NCBI GenBank assembly: GCA_963801505.1
Contig: CAWDEY010000002.1
Coordinates: forward strand, 31,913 to 95,912
DNA from: JAOUFP01 sp963801505
GTDB lineage: Bacteria > Nitrospirota > Thermodesulfovibrionia > Thermodesulfovibrionales > UBA6898
Length of the DNA: 64,000 bases
Reading direction: 5' to 3'
A model generated the notes under the pieces. It did not search any database and was not told the DNA's origin. It was given only the letters and a program-made list of their open reading frames with translations. The position numbers and the translations under genes were made by a program. Below, in pieces: positions 36,933-45,792 of the stretch. Positions within the stretch are counted from its first letter, which is position 1. Each line of letters starts with the position of its first letter.

Positions 36933-38008
36933 CTGTCGCCCTGCCGTCTTAAAGCCAGTCCAACAGCAACAGCCAACATCGGGGCGACGTCATTTAAGCT
37001 ATAGGACTTATCATTGGTTACAATGTTTGCCGTCTCAAGTTTCTTGGGTATTTTTATATTTCTGAAGGGTTCTATGATCTTTGTCTCTATACCGGTCCTC
37101 TCTTCTAACATCGATACAAAATTGCCGATCAACGAACATCCCCCGCTGATAATCACTTCAGAGATGTCCTCATTGACTGTAGTACTCCTGTAATAATCGA
37201 ACGAACGTATGATCTCATTAAAAATTTCTTCTGAAGCCGATTCTATAACAGCCATCGCATCCTCAGGGGAAATATTTTCAACTGCTTCACCACTTTTCAA
37301 TTTTTCGGCATTTTCATAGGAAATATTAAATTCACGCTGAAGCGCTTCAGTATGCAGATTACTTCCAAGGGAACTGTCTCTCGTAAATACCGAGATACCC
37401 CCCTTTAAAATAATCAAATTAACCGTGCTGGCCCCGATATTAAGCACTGCTACATTTCTATCGGATTCAACCTCGTAATTTACTTCGTACATATTTTCAA
37501 GGGCAAAAGCACCAATATCAACAATAATCGGGTTGAGACCGGCTTCCTTGACAACGGAGATATATTCGTTAATGATATCTTTTTTGACCGCAACTAAAAT
37601 AACATCCATCTGTCCCGGTTCTTCTTTCGGGCCGATGATCTGAAAATCAAGATGTACATCTTCAATATCAAAGGGAACATACTGCTCAGCCTCAAATTTA
37701 ATTGACTCCGAGAGTTCCTCCTCGGTCATTTCAGGCAATGAAATCCTTTTAATAATTACGGATGAATGTCCGGAAACGGATATGACAGCATTTTTTGTCT
37801 TAATGCCTGCGTTTTTGATCATATTTTTTAAAGATTCAACTAAGCGCAGCGAATCAATTATCGAACCATCAACAATCAATTCCGGAGGAAGAGGATGTAC
37901 ATAAAACAGTTCAAGCTCATAGCCGCCCATGGCCTCTTTGAGCTTAACCGCTTTAATGTAACTTGAGCCAATGTCTAGTCCTATTGAATCTTTTCCGCCA
38001 AAAAACAT
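36929..38008 (-). CDS. pilM: Type IV pilus assembly ATPase-like protein PilM
   Basis: A 359-residue actin-like cytoplasmic protein (FtsA/PilM family) with phosphate-binding loop GLDIGSSYIKAVKL near the N-terminus, the adenosine loop ISGGCSLIGNF and the ASTVNLII second phosphate motif. It recruits PilN and couples the platform to the pilus motors. First gene of pilMNOPQ; the ATG lies directly after a promoter-like block with almost no leader and no Shine-Dalgarno. Confidence 0.94.
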   Translation of the reverse strand: MFFGGKDSIGLDIGSSYIKAVKLKEAMGGYELELFYVHPLPPELIVDGSIIDSLRLVESLKNMIKNAGIKTKNAVISVSGHSSVIIKRISLPEMTEEELSESIKFEAEQYVPFDIEDVHLDFQIIGPKEEPGQMDVILVAVKKDIINEYISVVKEAGLNPIIVDIGAFALENMYEVNYEVESDRNVAVLNIGASTVNLIILKGGISVFTRDSSLGSNLHTEALQREFNISYENAEKLKSGEAVENISPEDAMAVIESASEEIFNEIIRSFDYYRSTTVNEDISEVIISGGCSLIGNFVSMLEERTGIETKIIEPFRNIKIPKKLETANIVTNDKSYSLNDVAPMLAVAVGLALRRQGDR

Positions 38009-38014
38009 AGCCTA

Positions 38015-38043
38015 TGATTACCAGAATGTGATGCTATTGTCAA
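38015..38043 (-). promoter_or_regulatory. pilMNOPQ promoter, apparently leaderless
   Basis: On the minus strand TTGACA (38038-38043), 17 bases, TGG-TAATCA (38015-38020), then six bases to the pilM ATG. The TTCTGGTAATC block equals that of the gsp promoter. The -10 hexamer is a weak sigma-70 match, so an extended -10 or another sigma factor is possible. Confidence 0.55.
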
Positions 38044-38221
38044 GCTTTTTTTTGAAAATATTCCAGATATTTCATGTAGTTCAACCTGAACATTAATAAA
38101 TTGGTTTAAGAGTTTGTCTGTTTGCCAATTGAATAAGACACATTTTTCTTGGATATAAATGCGGATTTCTTTGGATCTTGAGGCAAATTGGACTAAAATA
38201 TTTTTACAAACGCATACAAAT

Positions 38222-39088
38222 CTATTTAAGGTTTAGGATTCTTTCAATGCTTAGGATATTTGAATCAGCCCTGCCGATAGCAAAAAGGTTTCCCTCCGGA
38301 TCTTTCATCCTTACAAATTCGCCATTATATAAATTGCATGATTCCAAAATAATTCTCACGCCATTTTTTGCCTTTTGATAATCAAAATCATCAAGCTTTA
38401 TTTCAGGTAATGTTACCAGCGCCCGATCTATTGAATAAAACATCCCTGCATTGTCAGCAAGGTCTTCAAAAGAGAATGAATTATTAATGTTAAACTCACC
38501 GACTGCTGTTCTTTCAAGTCTTGCCATATGCGCTCCTGTCCCGAGTTTTGTGCCAATGTCATCACAAAGAGATCTTATATACGTCCCCTTTGAACAGGAA
38601 ATCGTCACATCCAAACAGGGCATATCTATCGAGGTTATTTCTATGTCGTAAATATGCACTGATCGGTCGGGCCTGTCTATCTCAATACCTTTTCTTGCAA
38701 GTTTGTAAAGTGTCTTTCCGCCAATTTTTACCGCAGAATACATAGGGGGTTTCTGTTTTATAGGACCTTTAAAGGACTGGACCGCATCAGACAGATCAGC
38801 TTCTGAAAAATAAGGTATCTCCTTTCTGTCAATAACTCTTCCCTCGGCATCATAGGTATCAGTTCTTTCTCCAAGCTTTATTTTTGCCTTATATTGCTTT
38901 CCCATATCCATCAGAAATCTGGTGACCTTGGTCGCCTCATTCAGGCATACAAGCAGTACGCCGGTCGCCTGAGGGTCAAGCGTGCCCGCATGCCCTGCTT
39001 TTTTTGCCCCAAGCAGACGTTGGACCTTTGTCACCGCCTGTCTAGAAGTTACGCCTGGAGGTTTATTGAGGTTAATTATTACATGCAT
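38222..39088 (-). CDS. truB: tRNA pseudouridine-55 synthase
   Basis: A 288-residue TruB, making pseudouridine 55 in the T loop of tRNAs. I start at ATG 39088 (MHVIINLNKPPGVTS); the longer open frame reads into a repeat. GHAGTLDPQATGVLLV carries the catalytic Asp in GTLDPxATG, and YSAVKIGGKTLYKLARKG and the C-terminal PUA-like part are present. It ends the infB-rbfA-nrnA-truB group, the common bacterial order. No clear ribosome-binding site. Confidence 0.93.
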   Translation of the reverse strand: MHVIINLNKPPGVTSRQAVTKVQRLLGAKKAGHAGTLDPQATGVLLVCLNEATKVTRFLMDMGKQYKAKIKLGERTDTYDAEGRVIDRKEIPYFSEADLSDAVQSFKGPIKQKPPMYSAVKIGGKTLYKLARKGIEIDRPDRSVHIYDIEITSIDMPCLDVTISCSKGTYIRSLCDDIGTKLGTGAHMARLERTAVGEFNINNSFSFEDLADNAGMFYSIDRALVTLPEIKLDDFDYQKAKNGVRIILESCNLYNGEFVRMKDPEGNLFAIGRADSNILSIERILNLK

Positions 39089-39111
39089 AGAGGTAAGGGG
39101 GACAGGCTGAA

Positions 39112-39207
39112 GACCGCACAAAGCGGCCGTTTAGACTGAATACTGAAGGCTGAAGCACCCTAACGACCGTCAGTCTATCCAACTTCAGGCTATTCACCTG
39201 AGTAGTC
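39112..39207. repeat. Family C-related inverted element at the end of nrnA
   Basis: The right end, GACTACTCAGGTGAATAG on the minus strand, is the family C terminus and supplies the last codons and TAG stop of nrnA. Inside are TAGACTGA and GTTAGGGTGC as in family C, plus local hairpins (GACCGCACAAAGCGGCCG; TGAAGGCTGAAGC). A diverged copy. Confidence 0.65.
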
Positions 39208-40149
39208 AAATTTTTTCATTGCAAGCAGGAGCTTTTCTTTTGCTGATTTCAGACTGCCCTTGATCTTAAAACCAGCAGCATTCTTATGTCCGCCTCCACC
39301 ATATAACTCAGCTATTTTAGCGACATTAACATTACCTTTTGACCGCAGACTTGCCTTCCAGAAACCGTCTCCCATATCTCTGAAAAGGGCCGCTATTTTT
39401 ACTGACTTGATCATACGGGGAAGGTTTGAGAAATTATCAGTATCTTCAGGTTTTGTACCTGTTTTTTCAAACATATTTTTTGTGATATGCATAACCGCCA
39501 CATTACCTTTTATCTCAAGGTTATTTAAAGTCATTACAAGAAGACCGAATCTGTTTTCTTCCCATTGATCGTAGAGACATTCGGATATAAATGCAGGATT
39601 TGCTCCGGCCTCTATCAGATCCGCACTTGCCCTGAGGACCTCTGATGAAGTATTGCTGTATCGGAAAGTGCCGGTATCAACCGCAATAGCAGTATAAAGG
39701 TTTATGGCCATATCGCCGGTAAGGCTGACACCCAGGGCCTTTATCAGATAAAAAACCATAAGACCTGTGGCCGCTGCTGAAGGGACTACCCACCTGATGT
39801 CCCCGAAATCTCTTTCCGTCTCATGGTGGTCTATTACCACAGACCTTCGGAACGAATATTTCTCAAGCCCCGCCCTTTCAGGGCTGTTGCAATCCAAAAG
39901 GACAAAAACGGGTTTTTTGGACAAGCTATTTTTAAGACCGGTCCTGAATCTCTTGGTGTCTGGCATAAACTTGTAAAATTCCGGAACAACGTCTTTATTA
40001 TAAACATAAACTTCTTTGCCCATGGCCTCAAGGGCGCTTGCTAAGGCAAGGGCGGAACCTACTGCATCACCGTCAGGATTCAGGTGTGTTGCCAGTAAGA
40101 ATACCTTTTCTTTTTTAAGGACCGAGACAATCTCTCTAGGTATCTTCAT
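39190..40149 (-). CDS. nrnA: Bifunctional oligoribonuclease/PAP phosphatase NrnA
   Basis: A 319-residue DHH-DHHA1 phosphoesterase that degrades short RNAs and, in relatives, pAp. HLNPDGDAVGSALAL holds the DxD motif, DHHETERDFGD the DHH motif, and GGGGHKNAAGFKI the DHHA1 substrate loop. It overlaps rbfA by 14 bases. The final residues DYSGE and the stop are encoded by the end of a family C element, so its natural C-terminus may have been slightly altered. Confidence 0.92.
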   Translation of the reverse strand: MKIPREIVSVLKKEKVFLLATHLNPDGDAVGSALALASALEAMGKEVYVYNKDVVPEFYKFMPDTKRFRTGLKNSLSKKPVFVLLDCNSPERAGLEKYSFRRSVVIDHHETERDFGDIRWVVPSAAATGLMVFYLIKALGVSLTGDMAINLYTAIAVDTGTFRYSNTSSEVLRASADLIEAGANPAFISECLYDQWEENRFGLLVMTLNNLEIKGNVAVMHITKNMFEKTGTKPEDTDNFSNLPRMIKSVKIAALFRDMGDGFWKASLRSKGNVNVAKIAELYGGGGHKNAAGFKIKGSLKSAKEKLLLAMKKFDYSGE

Positions 40150-40492
40150 CCCGGTCTTTAATCTCTTTCAGAAGCTTGTCGATCTTGTAACCATATTCTA
40201 TCGAGGTGTCAAAGCGGAATTCAACAGTAGGGATGAACTTCATACTGAGTCTTTTTGAAAGGAGTGAACGTATAAAATATTTCGAAGAATTCAGAATCTC
40301 CAGGGTAACTTCACGGTCCTCTTCCTTAAGAACGCTCACATAAATCCTGGCTGATTTCATATCAGGGGCCATATCAACGCCGGTAACCGTAACAAAGCCT
40401 ATCCTCGGGTCTTTGAGTCGATACATGATTATATCAGCGACCTCTTCACGTATAAGGTCTCCGACTCTCTGTGAACGTTTATAAGGTAGCAT
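40136..40492 (-). CDS. rbfA: Ribosome-binding factor A
   Basis: A 118-residue single KH-type domain protein aiding 16S rRNA 5' end maturation and cold adaptation. The N-terminal YKRSQRVGDLIREEVADII and PRIGFVTVTGVDMAPDMKSARIYVSV blocks are characteristic. It sits between infB and nrnA, in the standard order; a G-rich repeat lies in the 73-base gap to infB. Confidence 0.93.
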   Translation of the reverse strand: MLPYKRSQRVGDLIREEVADIIMYRLKDPRIGFVTVTGVDMAPDMKSARIYVSVLKEEDREVTLEILNSSKYFIRSLLSKRLSMKFIPTVEFRFDTSIEYGYKIDKLLKEIKDRDEDT

Positions 40493-40499
40493 AGTTTGT

Positions 40500-40562
40500 T
40501 TTTGGGATTGGAGGTTGGGTATTAGAGATTAGTTATTTACTAACCCCTGGCCCCTAACTCCT
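40500..40562 (+). repeat. G/C-rich telomere-like intergenic repeat
   Basis: Runs of the type GGGATTGGAGGTTGGG, then ATTAGAGATTAG and CTAACCCCTGGCCCC. Same composition as the repeats within gspG and gspI leaders. It lies between infB and rbfA. Confidence 0.6.
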
Positions 40563-40565
40563 GCT

Positions 40566-42893
40566 TTATAGTTTAGTGGCAAATTTTTCTATAATGTAGT
40601 TTTCGAAGACATCGCCTATTTTTATATCATTAAAATTCTCGATCATAATGCCACATTCATACCCTGTCTGGACCTCTTTTACATCATCTTTGAATCTCTT
40701 CAGGGTACTTATCTTGCCCTCATACACCACAATATTGTCCCTTAAAACGCGGACCCCGTCGGACGCGCGCGAAATGTGTCCGTCGATCACGTACGAACCG
40801 GCTATGGTACCAAGCCTGGATACAGGAAACACCTGTCTTACCTCAGCCCTTCCGAGCACCTTCTCTTTAAGCGTAGGCTCAAGCAGGCCTTCGAGCGCCT
40901 TCCTCACATCTTCTATAGCTTCATAGATCACATTATAGAGTCTTATATCGACACCTTCTTTTTCCGCGATCTGAGAAGCCTTTGCTTCAGGCCTTACATT
41001 GAATCCTATAATGATCGCGTTGGAAGCCGTCGCCAGCATTACATCAGACTCGTTTATACCGCCAACAGAGGTATGTATTACCCTCACTTTGACCTCAGGA
41101 TGGGTAATATTCTCAAAGGCGTCCTTGATAGCTTCAACAGAGCCCTGCACATCACCTTTGATAATTATGTTCAATTCCTTGATCTGTCCCTCTTTTATCT
41201 TTATGTAGAGTTCGTCAAGTGTCAGTTTTTTGGCCTTTGCAATCTCGATGGACCTTTGTTTCTGGAACCTCGCCAGCGCGATCTGCCGGGCCTTTTTTTC
41301 ATCCTCGGTGACCGTAAATATATCGCCTGCAGCAGGCACTTCTGAAAATCCTATTACTTCAACGGGTGTTGAAGGTCCGGCAGATTGTATTCTTTTGCCG
41401 GTATCATCTATAAGTGCCCGCACCTTACCAACATGAGCTCCTGACAGCAATGCGTCTCCGACTGTCAAGGTGCCTGACTGGACAAGAAGTGTTGCCACAG
41501 GGCCTCGTCCTTTATCAAGTTTGGCCTCTATAATAGTCCCCCTGGCCTTTCTGGAAGGATTGGCCTTTAGCTCCATTACTTCAGACTGAAGAAGGATCAT
41601 CTCAAGCAGGTGTTCGATACCGACCCGTTTCTTGGCCGAAACCTCAACAAAGATATTTTGGCCGCCCCATTCCTCGGCAATGACACCTTTTTCTGAAAGC
41701 TCTGTCCTTACCCGTCCCACATTTGCTTCTGGCTTATCTATTTTATTAACAGCCACCAAAATAGGAACGTTGGCTGCCTTGGCATGGTTGATGGCCTCTA
41801 TGGTCTGCGGCATAACACTGTCATCCGCAGCTACCACAAGGACGACAATATCCGTGACCTTTGCTCCCCTTGCCCTCATCGCGGTAAAGGCTTCATGTCC
41901 GGGTGTATCTAGGAAAACAATGTCCTTGCCTTTTAAGTTCACTTTATAAGCCCCGATGTGCTGTGTAATTCCCCCTGCTTCTGTAGCAGTGACCTTTGTT
42001 TCACGGATCGCATCAAGAAGTGATGTTTTGCCATGGTCAACATGTCCCATGATCGTCACTACAGGGGCACGCTGCACAAGTTTGGAAGCGTCTTCCTGAA
42101 GTTCTACTTCTTCAACTATATCTTCTTCTACAGAGGCAATTTCCATTTTGATCCCGAAATTCTCCGCGACCAGCAAAGCTGCATCAGCATCAACAGGCTG
42201 GTTTATGGTCGGCATATATCCGAGTTCCATAAATTTTTTTATCACGTCTGTAAATTTCAGACCAAGGAGTTCTGAAAACTCCTTCACCGTAGCGCCTTCA
42301 CGAAGTTTAAGGGTTTTCTTCCGGGGCATTGTTGAGAGAACAGCAGATTTTTCTTCCTGCCTGAACCCAGGCCTTCCCCTGTCGCCCTTTTTGTGTCCCC
42401 TGGTATCCTGCCATTTTTTTGGCTCTATCTTTCTGATGGTCTGAAATGCACGCTGCAGACCAGGCTTTGCCTTGAATTTCTCTATCTTTTCAGCCTCTAT
42501 CTCCTTTTTAAACCTGTCCGGCAATTTCACTTCTTCTTCACTTTCAGCGACAGCAGGGAGGGGAATGTCTTCTCCTGCCGGAGAAGGGACTTCTATTTTT
42601 ACTGAAGAAGGTCCCGGCTTTCCCTGTTCCACCTCAGCCTTTTTACCATGGGCCTTGATATCCGAAGGAACTTTCCCCGCAGGTATCTCTCCGGCCTTTT
42701 TTAGTCCTTCAGGCCCGATCTTCTCCCTAGGAGATTTAGGTGAAAATGCATCACTTATTTTTTTTGCGATATCCTCTTCGATACCAGAAGTATGAGTTTT
42801 GCCTTCAATGCCTATCCTGGTGAGCTCGTCGATAATCTCCTTGCTCTGTTTGTTTAATTTTTTGGCTAATTCGTAAATTCTTACTTTTGGCAT
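40566..42893 (-). CDS. infB: Translation initiation factor IF-2
   Basis: A 775-residue GTPase that delivers initiator tRNA to the 30S subunit. N-terminal IF2_N domain (RIYELAKKLNKQSKEIIDEL), a charged Pro/Lys/Glu linker, a second IF2_N at about 190-245, then the G domain with GHVDHGKTSLLD, DTPGHEAF and NKID, and the C2 initiator-tRNA domain. The linker is short compared with proteobacterial IF-2. Start ATG has GGGA three bases upstream. nusA is expected upstream but is not there; rpmB lies divergent instead. Confidence 0.97.
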   Translation of the reverse strand: MPKVRIYELAKKLNKQSKEIIDELTRIGIEGKTHTSGIEEDIAKKISDAFSPKSPREKIGPEGLKKAGEIPAGKVPSDIKAHGKKAEVEQGKPGPSSVKIEVPSPAGEDIPLPAVAESEEEVKLPDRFKKEIEAEKIEKFKAKPGLQRAFQTIRKIEPKKWQDTRGHKKGDRGRPGFRQEEKSAVLSTMPRKKTLKLREGATVKEFSELLGLKFTDVIKKFMELGYMPTINQPVDADAALLVAENFGIKMEIASVEEDIVEEVELQEDASKLVQRAPVVTIMGHVDHGKTSLLDAIRETKVTATEAGGITQHIGAYKVNLKGKDIVFLDTPGHEAFTAMRARGAKVTDIVVLVVAADDSVMPQTIEAINHAKAANVPILVAVNKIDKPEANVGRVRTELSEKGVIAEEWGGQNIFVEVSAKKRVGIEHLLEMILLQSEVMELKANPSRKARGTIIEAKLDKGRGPVATLLVQSGTLTVGDALLSGAHVGKVRALIDDTGKRIQSAGPSTPVEVIGFSEVPAAGDIFTVTEDEKKARQIALARFQKQRSIEIAKAKKLTLDELYIKIKEGQIKELNIIIKGDVQGSVEAIKDAFENITHPEVKVRVIHTSVGGINESDVMLATASNAIIIGFNVRPEAKASQIAEKEGVDIRLYNVIYEAIEDVRKALEGLLEPTLKEKVLGRAEVRQVFPVSRLGTIAGSYVIDGHISRASDGVRVLRDNIVVYEGKISTLKRFKDDVKEVQTGYECGIMIENFNDIKIGDVFENYIIEKFATKL

Positions 42894-42957
42894 TAGTCCC
42901 TAACCTTATAAAGAAATTAATATTCGGATTGTAAAATATAGATTACCGGTTACAGTC

Positions 42958-42986
42958 TTGTAACAGTAATTGCATTATGCTATCAT
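42958..42986 (+). promoter_or_regulatory. Promoter of rpmB-dciA
   Basis: TTGTAA (42958-42963), 17 bases, TATCAT (42981-42986), followed by GGGGGA seven bases before the rpmB ATG. Confidence 0.65.
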
Positions 42987-43027
42987 AAAAGACTTCGTTA
43001 ATGCAATTGTGAAAGGGGGATTAGAGA

Positions 43028-43216
43028 ATGGCGAGCTGTATAGCATGTGGCAAAAAGAAGACTGTCGGCAACAATGTAAGTCACGCTAATAATAGAACAA
43101 AAAGACAGATTATGCCTAATCTGCAAAGGACGCGTATTACAACTGACAGTGGCGTCAAACGTGCATACGTATGCACGAGATGCCTGCGCTCAGGAAACGT
43201 TAAAAAGGTTGTTTAG
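43028..43216 (+). CDS. rpmB: 50S ribosomal protein L28
   Basis: A 62-residue L28. It is the zinc-ribbon (C+) form: CIACGKK at 4-10 and CTRCLRSG at 50-57 provide two CxxC pairs. NNVSHANNRTKRQIMPNLQ is the family signature. GGGGGA precedes the start. Its stop overlaps the next gene's GTG start by one base. Confidence 0.95.
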   Translation: MASCIACGKKKTVGNNVSHANNRTKRQIMPNLQRTRITTDSGVKRAYVCTRCLRSGNVKKVV

Positions 43217-43665
43217 TGAAAAAGACTGGCGCTGTTCTTGGTCCTCTTTTGAAAAATCTCGGACTCGAGAGCGGTGTCAGGCTTGCCCGGATCAAACATG
43301 ACTGGTATGTAATCTTTGATGGACAGATCACTTCCAATCTTTTTCCAGTTAGTCTCTCAGAGAGGGAACTCCTGCTTTATGTGACTTCACCAATATGGAT
43401 GCAGCAGTTCTCCTTTCATAAAAGCGAAATAATTAAGAAGCTGAGCGCATATGGGGTGCAGGACATAAGGTTCAGGCTCGGCAGAATCCCTCAAAGAAAA
43501 CAGAAAATATCACCTGGAGGCAAGGCTCCGGAACTTACCCCGGAAAACGTGTTTTTTATAACTGAACTTCTGTCTGACATAAGCGATGAAAACCTGAAGG
43601 TGACCATAAAAAAAGCGGTCGAAAAATCCTTAACATCAAAAAGGTCCTCTCTGCAATCTGATTAG
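43216..43665 (+). CDS. DUF721/DciA-like protein
   Basis: A 149-residue protein whose first 90 residues follow the DUF721 pattern (GPLLKNLGLESG..RLARIKHDWYVIFDGQI..LYVTSPIWMQQFSFHKSEII). DciA members load the replicative helicase in bacteria lacking DnaC. Start is GTG overlapping the rpmB TAG. The C-terminus is Lys/Ser-rich and variable. Family assignment is good; the helicase-loader role is inferred. Confidence 0.75.
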   Translation: MKKTGAVLGPLLKNLGLESGVRLARIKHDWYVIFDGQITSNLFPVSLSERELLLYVTSPIWMQQFSFHKSEIIKKLSAYGVQDIRFRLGRIPQRKQKISPGGKAPELTPENVFFITELLSDISDENLKVTIKKAVEKSLTSKRSSLQSD

Positions 43666-43682
43666 CCCAAAAATACCTTTAA

Positions 43683-43896
43683 AAATAACCACAGAGTTCA
43701 CAGAGGTATTTTAATTTTAGAGGCTCTTGCAAAGTCCCAAAAAACGAGCTTGCCGCGCTTCGCTCGCAATGACAAATGGCGCCTTTGCTGTCATTGCGAG
43801 GGGTGAAGCGACGTGGCAATCTCACGGACGGAGACTTTTACAGAAGCCCCTTTTACTCTCAATATGTTTCTCTGTGCGCTCTGTGGTTAAATGCTT
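43683..43896. repeat. Composite intergenic repeat (family A ends with nested GTCATTGCGAG repeat)
   Basis: Outer ends AACCACAGAGTTCACAGAGG and CTCTGTGCGCTCTGTGG are family A-like. Inside are two inverted TTGCGAG-type units (CTTCGCTCGCAATGAC and GTCATTGCGAGGGGTGAAGC), a repeat common across bacteria. It fills the gap between the convergent dciA-like gene and clpX. Confidence 0.75.
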
Positions 43897-43912
43897 TTAA
43901 AGGATTTCCCTG

Positions 43913-45154
43913 CTATGCCGACTCAGCCTGCTTCTCGTAAATAAGAAGCGGCTTGTCCTTTTTGACCACTGTCTCCTCAGTTATCAGACATTCTTTGATG
44001 CCTTTCTGGGACGGTATCTCGTACATGACGTCCAGCATAATCTCTTCAAGAATTGCCCTGAGCCCCCTTGCCCCGGATTTCCGCTTCACTGTTTTCTTTG
44101 CAATTGCTGACAATGCACCTTCTGTAAACTTCAGCCTGACGTTGTCAAATGAAAGCAGTTTCTGATACTGCTTGATCAGGGAATTCTTGGGTTCCATCAG
44201 AATCCTTACAAGAGATGCCTCGTCCAATTCATCCAGGGTCGTAACAACAGGCAGTCTACCGACAAATTCAGGGATGAGACCGTATTTGATCAGGTCCTGT
44301 GGTTCTGCCATTCTGAGCAGATCACCTATCTTCCTTTCGGTTTTACTGACTACTTTCGAACCGAACCCTACAGTCTTTTTGCCTATCCTCTGGTCCAAAA
44401 TAGCTTCCAGCCCTGTAAAAGCACCTCCGCAGATAAAAAGAATATTAGTAGTATCTACCTGTATAAACTCCTGTTGAGGGTGTTTGCGGCCTCCCTGTGG
44501 AGGTATATTGGCAACAGTACCTTCAATAATTTTCAGGAGGGCCTGCTGGACGCCTTCACCGGAGACGTCTCTCGTGATAGAGGGGTTATCGGATTTTCTG
44601 CTTATCTTGTCAATCTCATCGATATATACTATCCCCCTCTGCGCCTTCTCTACGTCGTATTCAGCAGCCTGAAGGAGCTTGAGTATAATGTTCTCGACAT
44701 CCTCGCCAACATAGCCTGCCTCTGTGAGAGTAGTTGCATCGGCAATTGTAAAGGGCACATTCAGGGTCCTGGCAAGGGTCTGCGCAAGCAGAGTTTTGCC
44801 GGTGCCAGTCGGGCCGACGAGCAATATATTACTTTTCTGAAGTTCTACCTCAGATTCCGCGGGATTATAAATCCTCTTGTAATGGTTGTGAACTGCTACG
44901 GAAAGGATCCTCTTGGCATGTTCCTGACCTATTACATAATCATTCAATATAGCATGGATCTCTTTTGGCGTAGGCAGTTTCGGCAAGGCCTCGCCACTTG
45001 TTTCCGTGTACAATTCATCAGCAATGATTTCATTGCACAGTTCGATACATTCATTGCATATATACACTGTAGGCCCTGCTATGAGTTTTTTTACCTCGTC
45101 CTGTCCTTTGCCGCAGAACGAACATTTAAGGGCCTCTTCATCTTTTTTAGCCAT
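43913..45154 (-). CDS. clpX: ATP-dependent Clp protease ATP-binding subunit ClpX
   Basis: A 413-residue AAA+ unfoldase. N-terminal C4 zinc domain (CSFC..CNEC), Walker A GPTGTGKT, pore loop GYVG, Walker B VYIDEID, IGF-type ClpP-docking loop RIGKKTVGFGS, and sensor 2 in SGARGLRAI. GGAGG lies five bases before the ATG. It follows clpP by 49 bases in the classic tig-clpP-clpX order. Confidence 0.97.
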   Translation of the reverse strand: MAKKDEEALKCSFCGKGQDEVKKLIAGPTVYICNECIELCNEIIADELYTETSGEALPKLPTPKEIHAILNDYVIGQEHAKRILSVAVHNHYKRIYNPAESEVELQKSNILLVGPTGTGKTLLAQTLARTLNVPFTIADATTLTEAGYVGEDVENIILKLLQAAEYDVEKAQRGIVYIDEIDKISRKSDNPSITRDVSGEGVQQALLKIIEGTVANIPPQGGRKHPQQEFIQVDTTNILFICGGAFTGLEAILDQRIGKKTVGFGSKVVSKTERKIGDLLRMAEPQDLIKYGLIPEFVGRLPVVTTLDELDEASLVRILMEPKNSLIKQYQKLLSFDNVRLKFTEGALSAIAKKTVKRKSGARGLRAILEEIMLDVMYEIPSQKGIKECLITEETVVKKDKPLLIYEKQAESA

Positions 45155-45203
45155 ATCAACCTCCGGTTACGCGTTGAGGGAAAACAATGTTCAGTCCACC
45201 CTC

Positions 45204-45791
45204 TTACTTCTTGATCGAGTCAATCACTTCATCCACAACGCCGTATGCTTTTGCCTCGTGCGCTGACATGAAAAAGTCCCTGTCAGTATCAGTACGGATC
45301 TTTTCCAGAGGCTGGTCCGTATGCTTGGAAATTATCTGATTCAATGAGTCCTTCATCTTTAATATTTCCCTGGCATGTATTTCTATATCAGTCGCCTGCC
45401 CCTGGAAACCTCCCATCGGCTGATGCAGCATTACCCTCGCATTGGGAAGCGAATACCTCTTTCCTTTTGTGCCTGCGGAAAGAAGGAGCGCCCCCATGCT
45501 GGCGGCCTGACCTATACAGTATGTGGCGATATTTGGTTTGACATACTGCATGGTGTCATAAATCGCGAGTCCTGCAGTAACAATACCTCCGGGTGAATTT
45601 ATATATATATGTATGTCTTTGTCAGGGTCATCAGTCTGAAGAAAAAGAATCTGCGCTACTACTGCGTTAGCGACATTGTCGTCTATTGAGGTCCCTAAAA
45701 ATATGATCCTGTCTTTGAGCAGCCTCGAATATATATCGTATGCCCTCTCGGACCTCCCTGTCTGTTCTATAACTATCGGAATAACACTCAT
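45204..45791 (-). CDS. clpP: ATP-dependent Clp protease proteolytic subunit ClpP
   Basis: A 195-residue serine peptidase forming the tetradecameric chamber. Catalytic Ser in GQAASMGALLL, His in MLHQPMGG, and Asp in DTDRDFFMS. Near the usual 194-207 residue length. Located between tig and clpX, one base after the tig stop. Confidence 0.97.
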   Translation of the reverse strand: MSVIPIVIEQTGRSERAYDIYSRLLKDRIIFLGTSIDDNVANAVVAQILFLQTDDPDKDIHIYINSPGGIVTAGLAIYDTMQYVKPNIATYCIGQAASMGALLLSAGTKGKRYSLPNARVMLHQPMGGFQGQATDIEIHAREILKMKDSLNQIISKHTDQPLEKIRTDTDRDFFMSAHEAKAYGVVDEVIDSIKK

Positions 45792-45792
45792 G

